This document shows positions 1 through 8,728 of a stretch of 64,000 bases of DNA, piece after piece (position 1 is the first letter of the stretch; each line of letters starts with the position of its first letter). The stretch lies in the NCBI RefSeq assembly GCF_024105735.1, contig NZ_JAAAML010000001.1, positions 1,621,809 to 1,685,808 of the forward strand, read 5' to 3'. This DNA comes from Parahoeflea alexandrii. GTDB lineage: Bacteria; Pseudomonadota; Alphaproteobacteria; Rhizobiales; Rhizobiaceae. The notes under the pieces were generated by a model. The model searched no databases and was not told the DNA's origin. It was given only the letters and a program-made list of their open reading frames with translations. The position numbers were made by a program, and so were the translations under genes.

Positions 1-432
1 AGCTTGTCTTCTAGCCTATTTCCCTTCTCGGTGGTGTTCATGGCTTGCCCTTCGGCTTTTGCAACTAGTGAAGGATAGGCATCCATTTCGCCCGTGCAAG
101 CAACAAAGCGTAACAGGTACCTTCGGTGAATGTCGCCGTGTCCCAGTCGCGACCTTCTTTTTTTATCCGTATGGAGCAACTAGCCTGCACCCGAAGCGCT
201 TGATGACCGTATCCTCTTTGGGCTCGGATCGGTCTTTGCCATCGACCGCGCGGATATCTCAAAGGCCTGTTGTGCTGATCTTGATGTGTACTACAGCGAA
301 AGCCTGTTCCTCGCCGATTCCAGGCTTAAGGCGTCGTCAGGCGTACGTAGGATAAGCGTCGAGCTCACATCCATTCGTCAACGATAATCAAGTCCCGACC
401 CATCACCACATTCCCCTACCTAATCCGCACAC
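1..432. other. Left-edge stretch without a recognisable gene
   Basis: I see no supportable gene here. Short open frames exist on both strands, but none has a convincing start, ribosome binding site or familiar motif. A plus-strand frame stays open from about 184 to 387 (68 codons, no ATG) and reads like ordinary protein (for example FGLGSVFAIDRADIS), so a decayed gene end is possible. Base composition is more mixed than in the neighbouring genes. Confidence 0.5.
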
Positions 433-462
433 AAAAAAGCACGGCGGGTTTCCCCGCCGTGC
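433..462 (-). terminator. Rho-independent terminator of the alpha/beta hydrolase gene
   Basis: A perfect 10-bp stem (GCACGGCGGG / CCCGCCGTGC) with a TTTC loop is followed, read on the minus strand, by six T. It lies just past the stop of the minus-strand hydrolase gene, so it most likely ends that transcript. Confidence 0.85.
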
Positions 463-489
463 CTCTCGCATTCATCCTCGTTGAAACAC

Positions 490-1167
490 TCAGCGCAGCC
501 GCTTGGCCGCCGTCTCCGGCACCAGTTCGCCCGCAAGACGGCGATCCAGGTAGTCTTCGCATTCTTCCATCAGTTCGTCGACCTTGCCGGTGAAGAAGTG
601 GTTGGCGCCTTGCATGGTCTTCTGGGTGATGAGGATGCCCTTCTGCAGCTTGAGCTTCTCGACCAGGCCGTTGACGTCCTTTTCGGGCGCCACCTTGTCG
701 GCGTCGCCATGGATGATCAGGCCCGAGGACGGGCAGGGGGCGAGGAACGAGAAGTCATAGGTGTTGGGCTGCGGCGCGATCGAGAAGAAGCCCTCGATCT
801 CGGGGCGGCGCATCAGAAGCTGCATGCCGATCCAGGCGCCGAAGGAATAGCCTGCCACCCAGCAGCTCTTTGAATCCGGATGCAGGCTCTGCACCCAGTC
901 GAGTGCTGCGGCGGCATCGGAAAGTTCGCCGGCGCCGTGGTCGAAATCGCCCTGGCTGCGGCCGATCGAGCGGAAATTGAATCTGAGCGTCGTAAACCCG
1001 CGCTGCTGGAACATGTAGAACAGCTGGTAGACGATCTGGTTGTTCATGGTGCCGCCGAACTGCGGGTGCGGATGCAGCACGATGGCGATCGGCGCGTTCT
1101 TTTCCTTGCCCGGCTGATAGCGGCCTTCGAGACGACCGGCGGGTCCGTTGAAAATGACTTCAGGCAT
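490..1167 (-). CDS. alpha/beta hydrolase (COG2945-like)
   Basis: A 225-residue cytoplasmic alpha/beta-hydrolase of the small conserved family often annotated as COG2945. The nucleophile elbow GYSFG puts the catalytic serine near residue 108, the acid lies in HGDADKVAP (about 155-157), and the histidine is in GANHFF (about 190), so the triad is complete. An early HPHPQFGG segment probably forms the oxyanion region. The start has a GGAG ribosome site five bases upstream. The gene diverges from the suf operon and has its own terminator. No signal peptide or membrane segment is visible. The natural substrate is unknown; esterase or thioesterase activity is only a family-level expectation. Confidence 0.85.
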   Translation of the reverse strand: MPEVIFNGPAGRLEGRYQPGKEKNAPIAIVLHPHPQFGGTMNNQIVYQLFYMFQQRGFTTLRFNFRSIGRSQGDFDHGAGELSDAAAALDWVQSLHPDSKSCWVAGYSFGAWIGMQLLMRRPEIEGFFSIAPQPNTYDFSFLAPCPSSGLIIHGDADKVAPEKDVNGLVEKLKLQKGILITQKTMQGANHFFTGKVDELMEECEDYLDRRLAGELVPETAAKRLR

Positions 1168-1286
1168 TGATACTCCATGCGTGGGCTTGGTTCGCGCGGC
1201 CTGCCGTCCGAGGTTGCGATGCCGGCGGGCGGGTGGATATCGCTTCCGCGCCCTTGACTGGGGCAGGGCGGCTCCCTAGAACCTAG

Positions 1287-1303
1287 TTTAGAATCGTTCG
1301 AAA
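1287..1303. promoter_or_regulatory. Irr-type iron-control element upstream of suf operon
   Basis: The 17-base near-palindrome TTTAGAATCGTTCGAAA matches the Irr box (ICE) known from rhizobia, TTTAGAA-n3-TTCTAAA, at all but one of the fixed positions. It lies about 107 bases before the first gene of the suf operon. Irr represses or activates iron-related genes according to haem status in Hyphomicrobiales, and suf is an established target in that group. Binding here is inferred from the motif only. Confidence 0.7.
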
Positions 1304-1409
1304 CTGCAGCGGTGTCGCTGAAAGTCTGTGTGTCTTACGGCATCGGACACTGAAAATTCAAGAAAAATGCGCCTGCCATGGTGGCCGGCGTTGAAGACAG
1401 GCAACGGGA

Positions 1410-2585
1410 ATGATGGCCAGGGAGCGTCTTTACTTCGATTACAACGCGACGGCTCCGCTTCTTGACGAGGCGCGGTCGGCGATGGTCGATGCGATGGACC
1501 TGCCCGGAAACCCGTCCTCGGTGCATGCCGAGGGCCGAAAGGCCCGGGCGGTGGTCAGCAATGCCCGCCAGGCCGTGGCAAGGCTTTGCGGTGTTCCTGC
1601 CGCACAGGTTGTTTTCTGCTCTGGCGCGACGGAAGCCGCCAACCATGTTCTGACACCGGATTTCCGGATGGGCCGTTCTCCGGTGCGGGTGTCGCGGCTG
1701 TTCGTTTCGGCTGTCGAGCATCCTGCCATTCTCGCCGGCGGCCGGTTCGCAGCAGATGAGATCACGGTGCTTCCGGTCGACCGTGACGGGCGGCTCGATC
1801 TCGAAGCGCTGGAAGAAGCTCTCGCCGCACATGACCAGACAAGCGGGCAGGCGATGCTCGGGCTGCAGCTTGCCAACAACGAGACCGGTGTGATCCAGCC
1901 TGTCCGGCAAGCCGCCGATATCGTCAAGGCGCATCACGGGCTGATGGTTGTCGACGCGGTGCAGGGCGCAGGCCGTCTGCCGCTGTCGCTTGAAGTGCTC
2001 GGGGCCGACTTCCTGATCCTGTCGGGTCACAAGATCGGCGGGCCGAAGGGGATCGGGGCGCTTGTCAGTGCCGGCGAAATCCTGATGCCAGCGCCGCTCC
2101 TGCGCGGCGGCGGTCAGGAAAAGGGCCATCGCGGCGGAACCGAGAACCTAGTCAGCATCGCGGGCTTCGGTGCCGCGGCCGATGCCGCGCTCGAGGGGCT
2201 GGGCGAGATCGGCCGGATCGCGGCCTTGCGCGACGGGCTCGAGGCCGGTTTGCGCGACCAGGCGCCCGACGTGATCCTGCATGGCGCGGCGGTGGACCGT
2301 CTTGCCAACACCAGTTTCTTTTCGCTTCCCGGCCTGAAGGCGGAGACGGCGCAGATCGCGTTTGACATGGAAGGTGTCGCGGTGTCCGCAGGCGCTGCCT
2401 GTTCGTCGGGAAAGATCGGCTTGAGCCACGTGCTGAGCGCGATGGGTGCCGATGCCGATCTCGGCGCGATACGCGTCAGCCTGGGCAGCGCGCACACGGA
2501 AAATGACATTGAGCGGTTCCTTGAAGCGTTCAAAGCGATTAACACACGTCGGCTTGCCCGAATGGGAGCCGCCGTGGCCGCGTGA
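1410..2585 (+). CDS. cysteine desulfurase, NifS/IscS-type, first gene of suf operon
   Basis: A 391-residue PLP enzyme that takes sulfur from L-cysteine, leaving alanine, for iron-sulfur cluster assembly. The PLP-binding lysine is K208 in SGHKIGGPKG. The persulfide cysteine is C331 in SAGAACSSGK, on the longer mobile loop typical of class I (NifS/IscS) enzymes, unlike the class II SufS further down the operon. RGGTEN near residue 241 is the usual family motif. The start is either of two adjacent ATG codons (1410 or 1413); the preceding GGGA is weak for both. About 150 bases separate it from sufB. Having two desulfurases in one suf operon is common in rhizobia, where this one is often called sufS2 or nifS-like. 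Confidence 0.9.
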   Translation: MMARERLYFDYNATAPLLDEARSAMVDAMDLPGNPSSVHAEGRKARAVVSNARQAVARLCGVPAAQVVFCSGATEAANHVLTPDFRMGRSPVRVSRLFVSAVEHPAILAGGRFAADEITVLPVDRDGRLDLEALEEALAAHDQTSGQAMLGLQLANNETGVIQPVRQAADIVKAHHGLMVVDAVQGAGRLPLSLEVLGADFLILSGHKIGGPKGIGALVSAGEILMPAPLLRGGGQEKGHRGGTENLVSIAGFGAAADAALEGLGEIGRIAALRDGLEAGLRDQAPDVILHGAAVDRLANTSFFSLPGLKAETAQIAFDMEGVAVSAGAACSSGKIGLSHVLSAMGADADLGAIRVSLGSAHTENDIERFLEAFKAINTRRLARMGAAVAA

Positions 2586-2739
2586 TGCGGCACGATAGAA
2601 TTCGTTTCGCGAGCCAGAATATTTCGCGAATGACATAGCGTGGACAGCCGTCCCGCCCTACATAGTGGTGAGCCGTGAATGGCACATCACACGACGTTAA
2701 CAAGCTGCCGGCCTTGACCCGGCGAGATTGGAGAGCGCC

Positions 2740-4209
2740 ATGCCTGCTGTGCAGGAGACCATCGATCAGGTCCGTCAGATCGACGTTGACCAGTACAAAT
2801 ACGGTTTCGAGACCGTCATCGAGAGCGATACCGCACCGAAGGGTCTCAACGAAGACACCATCCGGATGATCTCGGCCAAGAAGAACGAGCCGGAATGGAT
2901 GCTCGAGTGGCGGCTGGATGCGTTCAAGCGCTGGCTGACGCTGGACGAGCCGACCTGGGCGCGTGTCGACTATCCGAAGATCGATTTCCAGGACATTCAC
3001 TATTACTCTGCGCCCAAGGGCATCACCGGGCCGAAGTCGATCGACGATGTCGATCCGGAACTGCTCCGCGTCTACGAGAAGCTCGGCATTCCGCTGCGCG
3101 AACAGGAAATCCTGGCCGGCGTGCAGCATTCGAAGATCGCCGTCGACGCGGTGTTCGATTCGGTCTCGGTGGTCACCACCTTCAAGGAAGAGCTGTCCAA
3201 GGCCGGCGTGATCTTCATGTCGATCTCCGAAGCCATGCGCGAGCATCCCGAACTGGTGAAGAAGTATCTCGGCACCGTGGTGCCGGTGACCGACAACTAC
3301 TACGCCACGCTCAACGCGGCGGTGTTCACCGACGGATCCTTCGTTTACGTGCCCAAGGGCGTTCGCTGCCCGATGGAGCTGTCGACCTATTTCCGCATCA
3401 ACGAGAAGAACACCGGCCAGTTCGAGCGCACGCTGATCATCGCCGAAGAAGGGGCCTATGTGTCCTATCTCGAGGGCTGCACCGCGCCGCAGCGCGACGA
3501 GAACCAGCTGCATGCGGCCGTGGTCGAGCTGATTGCCATGGACGACGCCGAGATCAAGTACTCGACGGTGCAGAACTGGTACCCCGGCGACAAGGACGGC
3601 AAGGGCGGGATCTACAATTTCGTCACCAAGCGCGGCGATTGCCGCGGCGACCGATCGAAGATCTCCTGGACCCAGGTCGAGACCGGATCGGCGATCACCT
3701 GGAAATATCCGTCCTGCATCCTGCGCGGCGACGACAGCCGTGGCGAGTTCTACTCGATCGCGGTGTCGAACGGCTACCAGCAGATCGACAGTGGCACCAA
3801 GATGATTCATCTCGGCAAGAACACCTCGAGCCGGATCATCTCCAAGGGCATCTCCGCCGGCCATTCGTCCAACACCTATCGCGGCCAGGTTTCGGCCCAC
3901 CGCAAGGCAACGAATGCCCGCAACTTCACCCAGTGCGACTCGCTGCTGATCGGCAATGACTGCGGCGCGCATACGGTGCCCTATATCGAAGCCAAGAACT
4001 CGACCGCCCAGTTCGAGCACGAAGCCACGACCTCGAAGATCTCGGAAGACCAGCTGTTCTACTGCCTGGCTCGCGGCATTCCCGAGGAAGAAGCCATCGC
4101 GCTGATCGTCAACGGCTTCGTCAAGGACGTCATCCAGGAACTGCCGATGGAGTTTGCCGTTGAAGCGCAGAAGCTGATCGGCATCTCGCTCGAAGGCAGC
4201 GTGGGGTGA
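2740..4209 (+). CDS. sufB: Fe-S cluster assembly scaffold protein SufB
   Basis: A 489-residue SufB. With SufC and SufD it forms the SufBC2D complex, the scaffold on which new iron-sulfur clusters are built. The long beta-helix core is recognisable by [30 protein letters not shown] and, near the C-terminus, [23 protein letters not shown] and FYCLARGI. The start chosen is ATG 2740, six bases after a GGAG site; a TTG twelve bases earlier is in frame but precludes that ribosome site. The gene follows the class I desulfurase and precedes sufC after a 118-base gap holding a GC-rich inverted repeat without a T-run, which may slow transcription rather than end it. Confidence 0.97.
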   Translation: MPAVQETIDQVRQIDVDQYKYGFETVIESDTAPKGLNEDTIRMISAKKNEPEWMLEWRLDAFKRWLTLDEPTWARVDYPKIDFQDIHYYSAPKGITGPKSIDDVDPELLRVYEKLGIPLREQEILAGVQHSKIAVDAVFDSVSVVTTFKEELSKAGVIFMSISEAMREHPELVKKYLGTVVPVTDNYYATLNAAVFTDGSFVYVPKGVRCPMELSTYFRINEKNTGQFERTLIIAEEGAYVSYLEGCTAPQRDENQLHAAVVELIAMDDAEIKYSTVQNWYPGDKDGKGGIYNFVTKRGDCRGDRSKISWTQVETGSAITWKYPSCILRGDDSRGEFYSIAVSNGYQQIDSGTKMIHLGKNTSSRIISKGISAGHSSNTYRGQVSAHRKATNARNFTQCDSLLIGNDCGAHTVPYIEAKNSTAQFEHEATTSKISEDQLFYCLARGIPEEEAIALIVNGFVKDVIQELPMEFAVEAQKLIGISLEGSVG

Positions 4210-4327
4210 TGGCCATTGGCTGATCCGCGGGTGCCAGCCGGCAAGGTCAGGCACCCGGCGGCAGCTTCGCAGTTTGTATCGCCGCTGAAACAAGTGGCTT
4301 GAAATTATCTAGGTATCGGAATCAGAC

Positions 4328-5083
4328 ATGCTGGAAATCAAGAACCTTCACGCCCGTATCGCCGAAGACGGCACGGAAATCATTCGCGGCCTCAACCTGA
4401 CGGTCAAGGCCGGCGAAGTGGCCGCCATCATGGGGCCGAACGGCTCGGGCAAGTCGACGCTGTCCTACATTCTCGCGGGCCGCGACGATTACGAGGTCAC
4501 CGAGGGTGACATCCTCTACAATGGCGAGAGCATTCTCGAACTGGACCCGTCCGAGCGCGCCGCCAAGGGCATTTTCCTCGCGTTCCAGTACCCGGTGGAG
4601 ATCCCGGGTGTGGCCACCATGCAGTTCCTCAAGGTGGCGATGAACGAGCAGCGCAAGGCGCGCGGCGAGGAAGAGCTGAAGACGCCGGACTTCATCAAGC
4701 TGGTCAAGGAGGCTGCCGCCAGCCTCGAAATCAATCCGGACATGCTCAAGCGTCCGCTCAATGTCGGGTTCTCGGGCGGCGAGAAGAAGCGCGCCGAGAT
4801 CCTGCAGATGAAACTGCTGGCGCCGCAGCTTTGCGTTCTTGACGAGACCGATTCCGGCCTCGACATCGACGCGCTGAAGATCGTCTCGGACGGTGTCAAC
4901 GCGCTTCGTTCGCCCGATCGCGCGGTCATCGTCATCACCCACTACCAGCGCCTGCTCGAGCACATCGTGCCCGACACGGTGCACGTGCTCTACAAGGGCC
5001 AGGTGATCAAGTCCGGGACCAAGGACCTGGCGCTCGATCTCGAAGCCAATGGCTATGCCGGGATCATCGAAGCCGCCGCTTGA
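4328..5083 (+). CDS. sufC: Fe-S cluster assembly ATPase SufC
   Basis: A 251-residue ABC-type ATPase that powers conformational changes of the SufBC2D scaffold in the cytoplasm. Walker A is GPNGSGKST (36-44), the signature is SGGEKKR (149-155), and Walker B is LCVLDETDSGLD (about 168-179). The SufC-typical variant SGGEKKR/ETDSGLD separates it from transport ATPases, and no permease is nearby. Length is normal for the family. It follows sufB and precedes sufD by 43 bases, consistent with one transcript. Confidence 0.97.
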   Translation: MLEIKNLHARIAEDGTEIIRGLNLTVKAGEVAAIMGPNGSGKSTLSYILAGRDDYEVTEGDILYNGESILELDPSERAAKGIFLAFQYPVEIPGVATMQFLKVAMNEQRKARGEEELKTPDFIKLVKEAAASLEINPDMLKRPLNVGFSGGEKKRAEILQMKLLAPQLCVLDETDSGLDIDALKIVSDGVNALRSPDRAVIVITHYQRLLEHIVPDTVHVLYKGQVIKSGTKDLALDLEANGYAGIIEAAA

Positions 5084-5126
5084 GGCGACGCGGGACAGAC
5101 GGGCCGCAAGGCCAGGAGAGACAGGC

Positions 5127-6398
5127 ATGAACATGCAGACAAAGCCGCCCCATACCGCAGCAGAACAGGCGATCGTCGACAGTTTCGCCGAAATGATCGG
5201 TCAACTGCCGGGCGATGCGCCGGTGACCGCCGCGCGGGACAAGCTGCTCAGCGACATCAGCACGTCGGGTCTTCCGACACGGAGGATCGAAAGCTGGCAC
5301 TACACCGATTTGCGCAACCTGATGCGCGATCTGCCGAAGCCGGGCAAGGGATCGGCCACGCTGGCCGAGCCGCTGGTTCGCGGCAGCCTGGTGCTGCCGA
5401 TGGTCCAGGGCCAGAGCGGGGAGCCGAGCGCGCCCGAAGGCCTGGAACTCGAGCCCTTCATGGACCTGCTGGTCTCGGGAGCGGCCGCGAAAAGCCTGAC
5501 GGCGCGCGGATCCGATGACCTGATCGGGCAGTTCAACGGCGCCTTTGTTCAGGACGGCTACAGTTTCACGGTCGCTGCCGACACGGTGATCGACGAAATC
5601 ATCGAGATCCAGTCGGTCCAGTCCGGCGGCCAGGTGCACAGCCGGTACGCGGCCTCATTCGGCGCGAAGGCAGGTGCGACGGTGATCGAGCGGTATCTCG
5701 CCGACACGTCCGACGCCGGGCTGTCGACGGCGGTCTCCTCGCTGGAGCTTGCGGATGGCGCAGAGGTGACCTGGATCATCCTGCAGGGCTGCGGCGACGC
5801 GGACCAGCATCTGGGCCAGCTCAATGCGCGGCTCGGCGCCGATGCGAAACTGAAGCTCTACGTGATCAATGCCGGCGGCAAGCTGGTGCGCCAGGAGCTG
5901 CATGTCGAGGCAGCGGGCGAGGGCGCGCATCTGGACCTGCGCTGCGTCAACCTGCTGGCGGGCGAAAGCCACACCGACGTGACGCTGACGCTGGGCCATA
6001 ACGTGCCCAACACCACGTCCTCCGAGATCGTCCGCAACGTGGTGCTGAACCGGGCGCGCGGTGTGTTCCAGGGTCAGATCCGGGTGGCTCAGATCGCCCA
6101 GAAGACCGACGCGCAGATGGCGTGCAATACGCTGCTTCTGTCCGATGACGGTGAATTTGCCGCCAAGCCGGAACTGGAGATCTTTGCCGACGACGTGGTT
6201 TGCGCGCATGGCGCGACGGTGATCGATATCGACCACAATCACCTGTTCTACCTGATGGCGCGCGGTATCAGCGAAAAGTCGGCGCGCGGGCTGCTGGTCA
6301 ACGGCTTCGTCGATGAACTGATTGACGAACTCGACAATGAGGAGCTTGTTGAGGCGTTGGAAACCTTGATTGAACAATGGCTTAACGATCATGGCTGA
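5127..6398 (+). CDS. sufD: Fe-S cluster assembly protein SufD
   Basis: A 423-residue partner of SufB in the SufBC2D scaffold. The C-terminal half carries the SufB/SufD core: CNTLLLSDDGEFAAKPELEI, the metal-site histidine in DDVVCAHGATV, then FYLMARGIS and GLLVNGFVDE. The amino-terminal helical part is variable, as usual. I chose ATG 5127 because AGGAG lies eight bases upstream; an in-frame ATG at 5049 would overlap sufC and adds 26 residues with no family resemblance. Its last eight bases overlap the start of sufS, so the two are translationally coupled. Confidence 0.95.
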   Translation: MNMQTKPPHTAAEQAIVDSFAEMIGQLPGDAPVTAARDKLLSDISTSGLPTRRIESWHYTDLRNLMRDLPKPGKGSATLAEPLVRGSLVLPMVQGQSGEPSAPEGLELEPFMDLLVSGAAAKSLTARGSDDLIGQFNGAFVQDGYSFTVAADTVIDEIIEIQSVQSGGQVHSRYAASFGAKAGATVIERYLADTSDAGLSTAVSSLELADGAEVTWIILQGCGDADQHLGQLNARLGADAKLKLYVINAGGKLVRQELHVEAAGEGAHLDLRCVNLLAGESHTDVTLTLGHNVPNTTSSEIVRNVVLNRARGVFQGQIRVAQIAQKTDAQMACNTLLLSDDGEFAAKPELEIFADDVVCAHGATVIDIDHNHLFYLMARGISEKSARGLLVNGFVDELIDELDNEELVEALETLIEQWLNDHG

Positions 6399-7629
6399 GA
6401 TTCTGAATCAGACCTACGATGTTGAAGCGGTGCGCCGGGATTTCCCGATCCTGTCACGCAAGGTTCATGACAAGCCGCTGGTCTATCTCGACAATGGCGC
6501 CTCGGCACAGAAACCGCAGGCGATGATTGACGCGGTCAGCCATGCCTATGCGAACGAGTACGCCAATGTACATCGCGGGCTGCATTACCTCTCCAATGCG
6601 GCCACCGACGCCTATGAGAATGCGCGCGAGATCGTCAAGCGGTTCCTCAACGCGCCATCGGTCGACAATGTGGTGTTCACCAAGTCGACCACCGAGGCGA
6701 TCAATACCGTTGCCTATGGCTATGGCCAGCCCTTCATCGGCGAGGGCGACGAGATCGTCATCACCATCATGGAGCACCACTCCAACATCGTACCGTGGCA
6801 TTTCCTGCGCGAACGCCAGGGTGCAAAAATCATCTGGGTCGGCGTCGACGACCAGGGCAATTTCGATCTCGATGATTTCCGCAAGGCGCTGACCGACCGC
6901 ACCAAGCTGGTGGCGATCGCCCACATGTCGAACGTGCTGGGCACGGTTGTTGACGTCAAGGAAGTCTGCCGCATCGCGCATGAGCGCGGCGTCAAGGTGC
7001 TGGTCGACGGCAGTCAGGCGGCGGTGCACATGCCGGTCGATGTCCAGGACATCGATTGCGACTGGTATGTGATGACCGGTCACAAGCTCTATGGTCCGTC
7101 GGGGATCGGCGTGCTTTACGGCAAGACAGACGCCCTCAACGCCATGCAACCTTTCATGGGCGGCGGCGAGATGATCGTCGATGTCAGCGAAGACAGCGTC
7201 ACCTACAATGATCCGCCGCACCGGTTTGAAGCCGGTACGCCGCCGATCGTCCAGGCGATCGGGCTTGGCGCGTCGCTCGACTACATGGAAAAGCTCGGCC
7301 GTGACCGGATCGCGGCACATGAAGCCGACCTCACGTCCTATGCGCAGCAACGGCTCTCGGCGGTGAACGCGCTCCGGCTGATCGGCACCGCTCCTGGCAA
7401 AGGCGCGATCTTCGCCTTCGAGATCGAGGGCATCCATGCCCATGATGTCTCGATGCTGATCGACCGCTCGGGCGTTGCCGTCAGGGCAGGGACCCATTGC
7501 GCCCAGCCGCTGCTCAAGCGGTTCGGCGCAACCTCGACTTGCCGGGCCTCGATGGGGCTGTACAATACCCGCGCGGAGATCGATGTGCTGGTTGAAGCAC
7601 TCGAAAAGGCCCGGGCGTTTTTCTCCTAG
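6391..7629 (+). CDS. sufS: cysteine desulfurase SufS (class II)
   Basis: A 412-residue class II cysteine desulfurase supplying persulfide sulfur to SufBC2D. The PLP lysine is K232 in MTGHKLYGPSG and the catalytic cysteine is C370 in VRAGTHCAQPLL, the short-loop arrangement of SufS. EHHSNIVPW near 129 and VDGSQAAVHM near 205 are family motifs. ATG 6391 lies inside the end of sufD (eight-base overlap). No sufE or sufU partner is present in the window, so a sulfur acceptor must be encoded elsewhere if needed. Some relatives act as selenocysteine lyases, but the operon makes the sulfur role clear. Confidence 0.95.
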   Translation: MAEILNQTYDVEAVRRDFPILSRKVHDKPLVYLDNGASAQKPQAMIDAVSHAYANEYANVHRGLHYLSNAATDAYENAREIVKRFLNAPSVDNVVFTKSTTEAINTVAYGYGQPFIGEGDEIVITIMEHHSNIVPWHFLRERQGAKIIWVGVDDQGNFDLDDFRKALTDRTKLVAIAHMSNVLGTVVDVKEVCRIAHERGVKVLVDGSQAAVHMPVDVQDIDCDWYVMTGHKLYGPSGIGVLYGKTDALNAMQPFMGGGEMIVDVSEDSVTYNDPPHRFEAGTPPIVQAIGLGASLDYMEKLGRDRIAAHEADLTSYAQQRLSAVNALRLIGTAPGKGAIFAFEIEGIHAHDVSMLIDRSGVAVRAGTHCAQPLLKRFGATSTCRASMGLYNTRAEIDVLVEALEKARAFFS

Positions 7630-7732
7630 ACCTGGTCTCAATCAGACAAGGTCAAGGTTTCTTGTTTTCGTTTGTCTTTTCGGGAATACCGGTTTCCACT
7701 TTCCCGGACAAACTCTTGAAGGAGCAAAGCCA

Positions 7733-8113
7733 ATGAGCGACGCATCCGAAACGGACACTTCAACCGCCGACCCAAACGTGGCGGACTCGGCGATCCCGCG
7801 CGAGGAACTGGCGCGGCTGAGCGACGATATCATCTCGGCACTGAAGACCGTCTACGACCCGGAAATTCCGGCCGACATCTATGAGCTCGGTCTGATCTAC
7901 AAGATCGACATCGAGGACGACCGGATGGTCAAGATCCAGATGACGCTGACTGCACCTGGCTGTCCGGTGGCCGGCGAAATGCCGGGCTGGGTCGAGAACG
8001 CCGTCAACACGGTCGAGGGCATCTCGGGCGTTGACGTGTCGATGACATTTGATCCGCCCTGGACACCGGATCGGATGAGCGAAGAGGCGCAAGTTGCGGT
8101 CGGCTGGTACTGA
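7733..8113 (+). CDS. sufT: SufT-type MIP18/DUF59 Fe-S maturation protein
   Basis: A 126-residue protein with a MIP18 (DUF59) domain from about residue 30 to the end. YDPEIPADIYELGLIY and TAPGCPVAGEMP, with the conserved cysteine, are typical of SufT, an accessory factor thought to help load or carry Fe-S clusters when demand is high. The first 25 residues are acidic and low in complexity. The AAGGAG site just upstream fixes the start at ATG 7733; a longer in-frame reading would run back into sufS. It sits between sufS and sufA, its usual rhizobial place. Confidence 0.92.
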   Translation: MSDASETDTSTADPNVADSAIPREELARLSDDIISALKTVYDPEIPADIYELGLIYKIDIEDDRMVKIQMTLTAPGCPVAGEMPGWVENAVNTVEGISGVDVSMTFDPPWTPDRMSEEAQVAVGWY

Positions 8114-8221
8114 GAGAAAACTCGGACCGCGATCTTGGTCGCTTGTTAAGTTGACTGATCCACACTACATTCATGGAACGAAGCTGCGGGCCTTGAACCC
8201 GTGTAGCCGAAGGAGACCGTG

Positions 8222-8611
8222 ATGGGTTTTGCCGTAATGACCTTGACCCCGGCCGCTGCCGAGCGGGTCAAGACGATCGTGAAGACATCCGACAATGCCG
8301 CGGGGATCCGCGTGAGCATCAAGAAGGGCGGATGTGCCGGGATGGAATACGCCATCGACATGGCGACCGTAGTGAATGAGAAGGACGACCGTATCGAGCG
8401 CGACGGCGCCACCGTGTTCGTGGCGCCCGAAGCGGTGCTCTACCTACTCGGCACCGAGATGGATTACGAAGTCACCAAGCTGCGCTCGGGCTTCGTGTTC
8501 AACAACCCGAACCAGACCTCGGCCTGCGGCTGCGGGGAATCGGTGGAACTCAAGCCCGCCGATCTAGCCAGGCTGGCGGAAGCCGGCAATCCGGTGGTGC
8601 GCACCGATTGA
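8222..8611 (+). CDS. sufA: A-type Fe-S carrier protein SufA/IscA family
   Basis: A 129-residue HesB/IscA-family protein that carries iron-sulfur clusters from the SufBC2D scaffold to target proteins. The three conserved ligands are present: C38 in KGGCAGM, and C102 and C104 in SACGCGES. The body contains FNNPN just before the cysteine pair, as in SufA and ErpA. ATG 8222 is preceded by AGGAG; a GTG three bases earlier is possible but less well spaced. It is the last gene of the operon and a terminator follows. Distinguishing SufA from IscA or ErpA relies on the operon context. Confidence 0.93.
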   Translation: MGFAVMTLTPAAAERVKTIVKTSDNAAGIRVSIKKGGCAGMEYAIDMATVVNEKDDRIERDGATVFVAPEAVLYLLGTEMDYEVTKLRSGFVFNNPNQTSACGCGESVELKPADLARLAEAGNPVVRTD

Positions 8612-8656
8612 TTTGAGAGATCGATTCAAGTGCTTTTGACACTGAGTCCTGAAATT

Positions 8657-8687
8657 CCCGCAAGTCGCTGACTTCGCGGGTTTTTTT
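8657..8687 (+). terminator. Rho-independent terminator of the suf operon
   Basis: CCCGCAAGTC pairs with GACTTCGCGGG (one bulged base) around a three-base loop and is followed by seven T. It lies 45 bases after sufA. Confidence 0.88.
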
Positions 8688-8728
8688 GTGTTTGCTTCAA
8701 GCGATTTTTCTGTTGCGTGCGCGATGCG

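Noticed and set aside
2539..4293. A 584-codon minus-strand frame across sufB
   Set aside because: It is antisense to a clear sufB and has the low-complexity, His/Arg/Asp-rich look of a high-GC shadow frame.
8145..8175. TGATCC between sufT and sufA as a possible ECF promoter
   Set aside because: No TAAG-type -10 lies 17-19 bases downstream, and the genes are within one operon.
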